From the NCBI GenBank assembly GCA_021792635.1, contig JAJYUH010000016.1, forward strand, positions 1 to 59,448: a stretch of 59,448 nucleotides of DNA, in the 5' to 3' direction. The position numbers were made by a program, and so were the translations under genes. The first letter of the stretch is position 1, and each line of letters starts with the position of its first letter. The notes beneath the pieces are model-generated. The model saw nothing but the letters and a program-made list of their open reading frames with translations. It was not told the DNA's origin and ran no database searches. This stretch comes from Natronospirales bacterium (GTDB lineage: Bacteria; Pseudomonadota; Gammaproteobacteria; Natronospirales; REEB76). This document shows, in pieces, positions 59,305-59,448 of this stretch.

Positions 59305-59448
59305 GAAGGAAAGTAGGGTCAGACACGAATGGCACTTACTTAAGCTTTGTGGGGTGACTATGGATGCGGACATGTTTTCGCGCCAATTCGCGTGGTTTAG
59401 TAAGTAGCGGAAAGGGTTTGGGTCGTCGCTTGATGGCTCTTGGCTCGA

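Noticed and set aside
1..59448. tRNA genes, rRNA genes or CRISPR arrays
   Set aside because: No cloverleaf-like segment with a CCA-adjacent acceptor pairing, no rRNA signature and no regularly spaced short repeats were seen.

Overview
The window is GC-rich DNA that reads as a chromosomal segment of a gammaproteobacterium, most likely from the Xanthomonadales/Nevskiales/Steroidobacterales side. The evidence is the family mix: a PA0069-type radical SAM protein, a PepQ-type prolidase, several S10 serine carboxypeptidases, a large TonB-dependent receptor flanked by TPR-sulfotransferases, ribosomal protein THX, and MurI and MtgA. The placement is inferred from gene content, not from a marker gene. 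I saw no rRNA gene, tRNA gene or CRISPR array.

Layout. 1-490: edge of an IS110/IS1111-type element. 490-3412: FMN reductase, POT peptide transporter, PilZ protein. 3409-6908: a broken tandem array of RHS toxin-tail/membrane-protein pairs with an IS256-like end at its left border. 6967-9078: a radical SAM gene whose [4Fe-4S] motif is interrupted by a LAGLIDADG intein. 9212-13717: a lipoprotein with two TonB-C-like domains, an ACS-family MFS transporter and a DPP IV-like peptidase. 13779-20308: four S10 carboxypeptidase paralogues in tandem; a fifth lies at 27051-28583 after a Cus-type Cu/Ag efflux operon (20638-26825), followed by a prolidase. 30156-39459: aldo/keto reductase, three TPR-sulfotransferases and a TonB-dependent receptor. 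39478-46301: small envelope proteins, a decayed FKBP lipoprotein gene, a ferritin-like protein, a TetR-HlyD-ABC exporter operon and THX. 46449-55884: housekeeping genes (PepE, MurI, DUF2891, MtgA, methyltransferase, SDR, two cytochromes c, DoxX, MsrB, AlaX, small membrane protein). 55885-59448: a mobile-element graveyard with a truncated HigB-like toxin plus HigA-like antitoxin, an IS5 remnant between 22-bp direct repeats, an orphan candidate PD-(D/E)XK nuclease, an apparently complete IS110-family transposase gene and a dead REP-associated transposase.

How the genes may work together. Peptide use is a strong theme: an outer-membrane TonB receptor, five secreted S10 carboxypeptidases, a DPP IV-like S9 peptidase, a POT di/tripeptide importer, a PepQ prolidase and the PepE dipeptidase would form a route from extracellular protein to amino acids. 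The three TPR-sulfotransferases resemble protein sulfotransferases and bracket the TonB receptor, so they may modify an envelope protein or peptide.

The strongest candidates for something new are: (1) the RHS tail/membrane-protein module array, in which two diverged tails follow an almost identical 472-bp linker and each is followed by its own diverged membrane protein; (2) the intein placed between the second and third cluster cysteines of the radical SAM motif; and (3) the sulfotransferase/TonB-receptor cluster.
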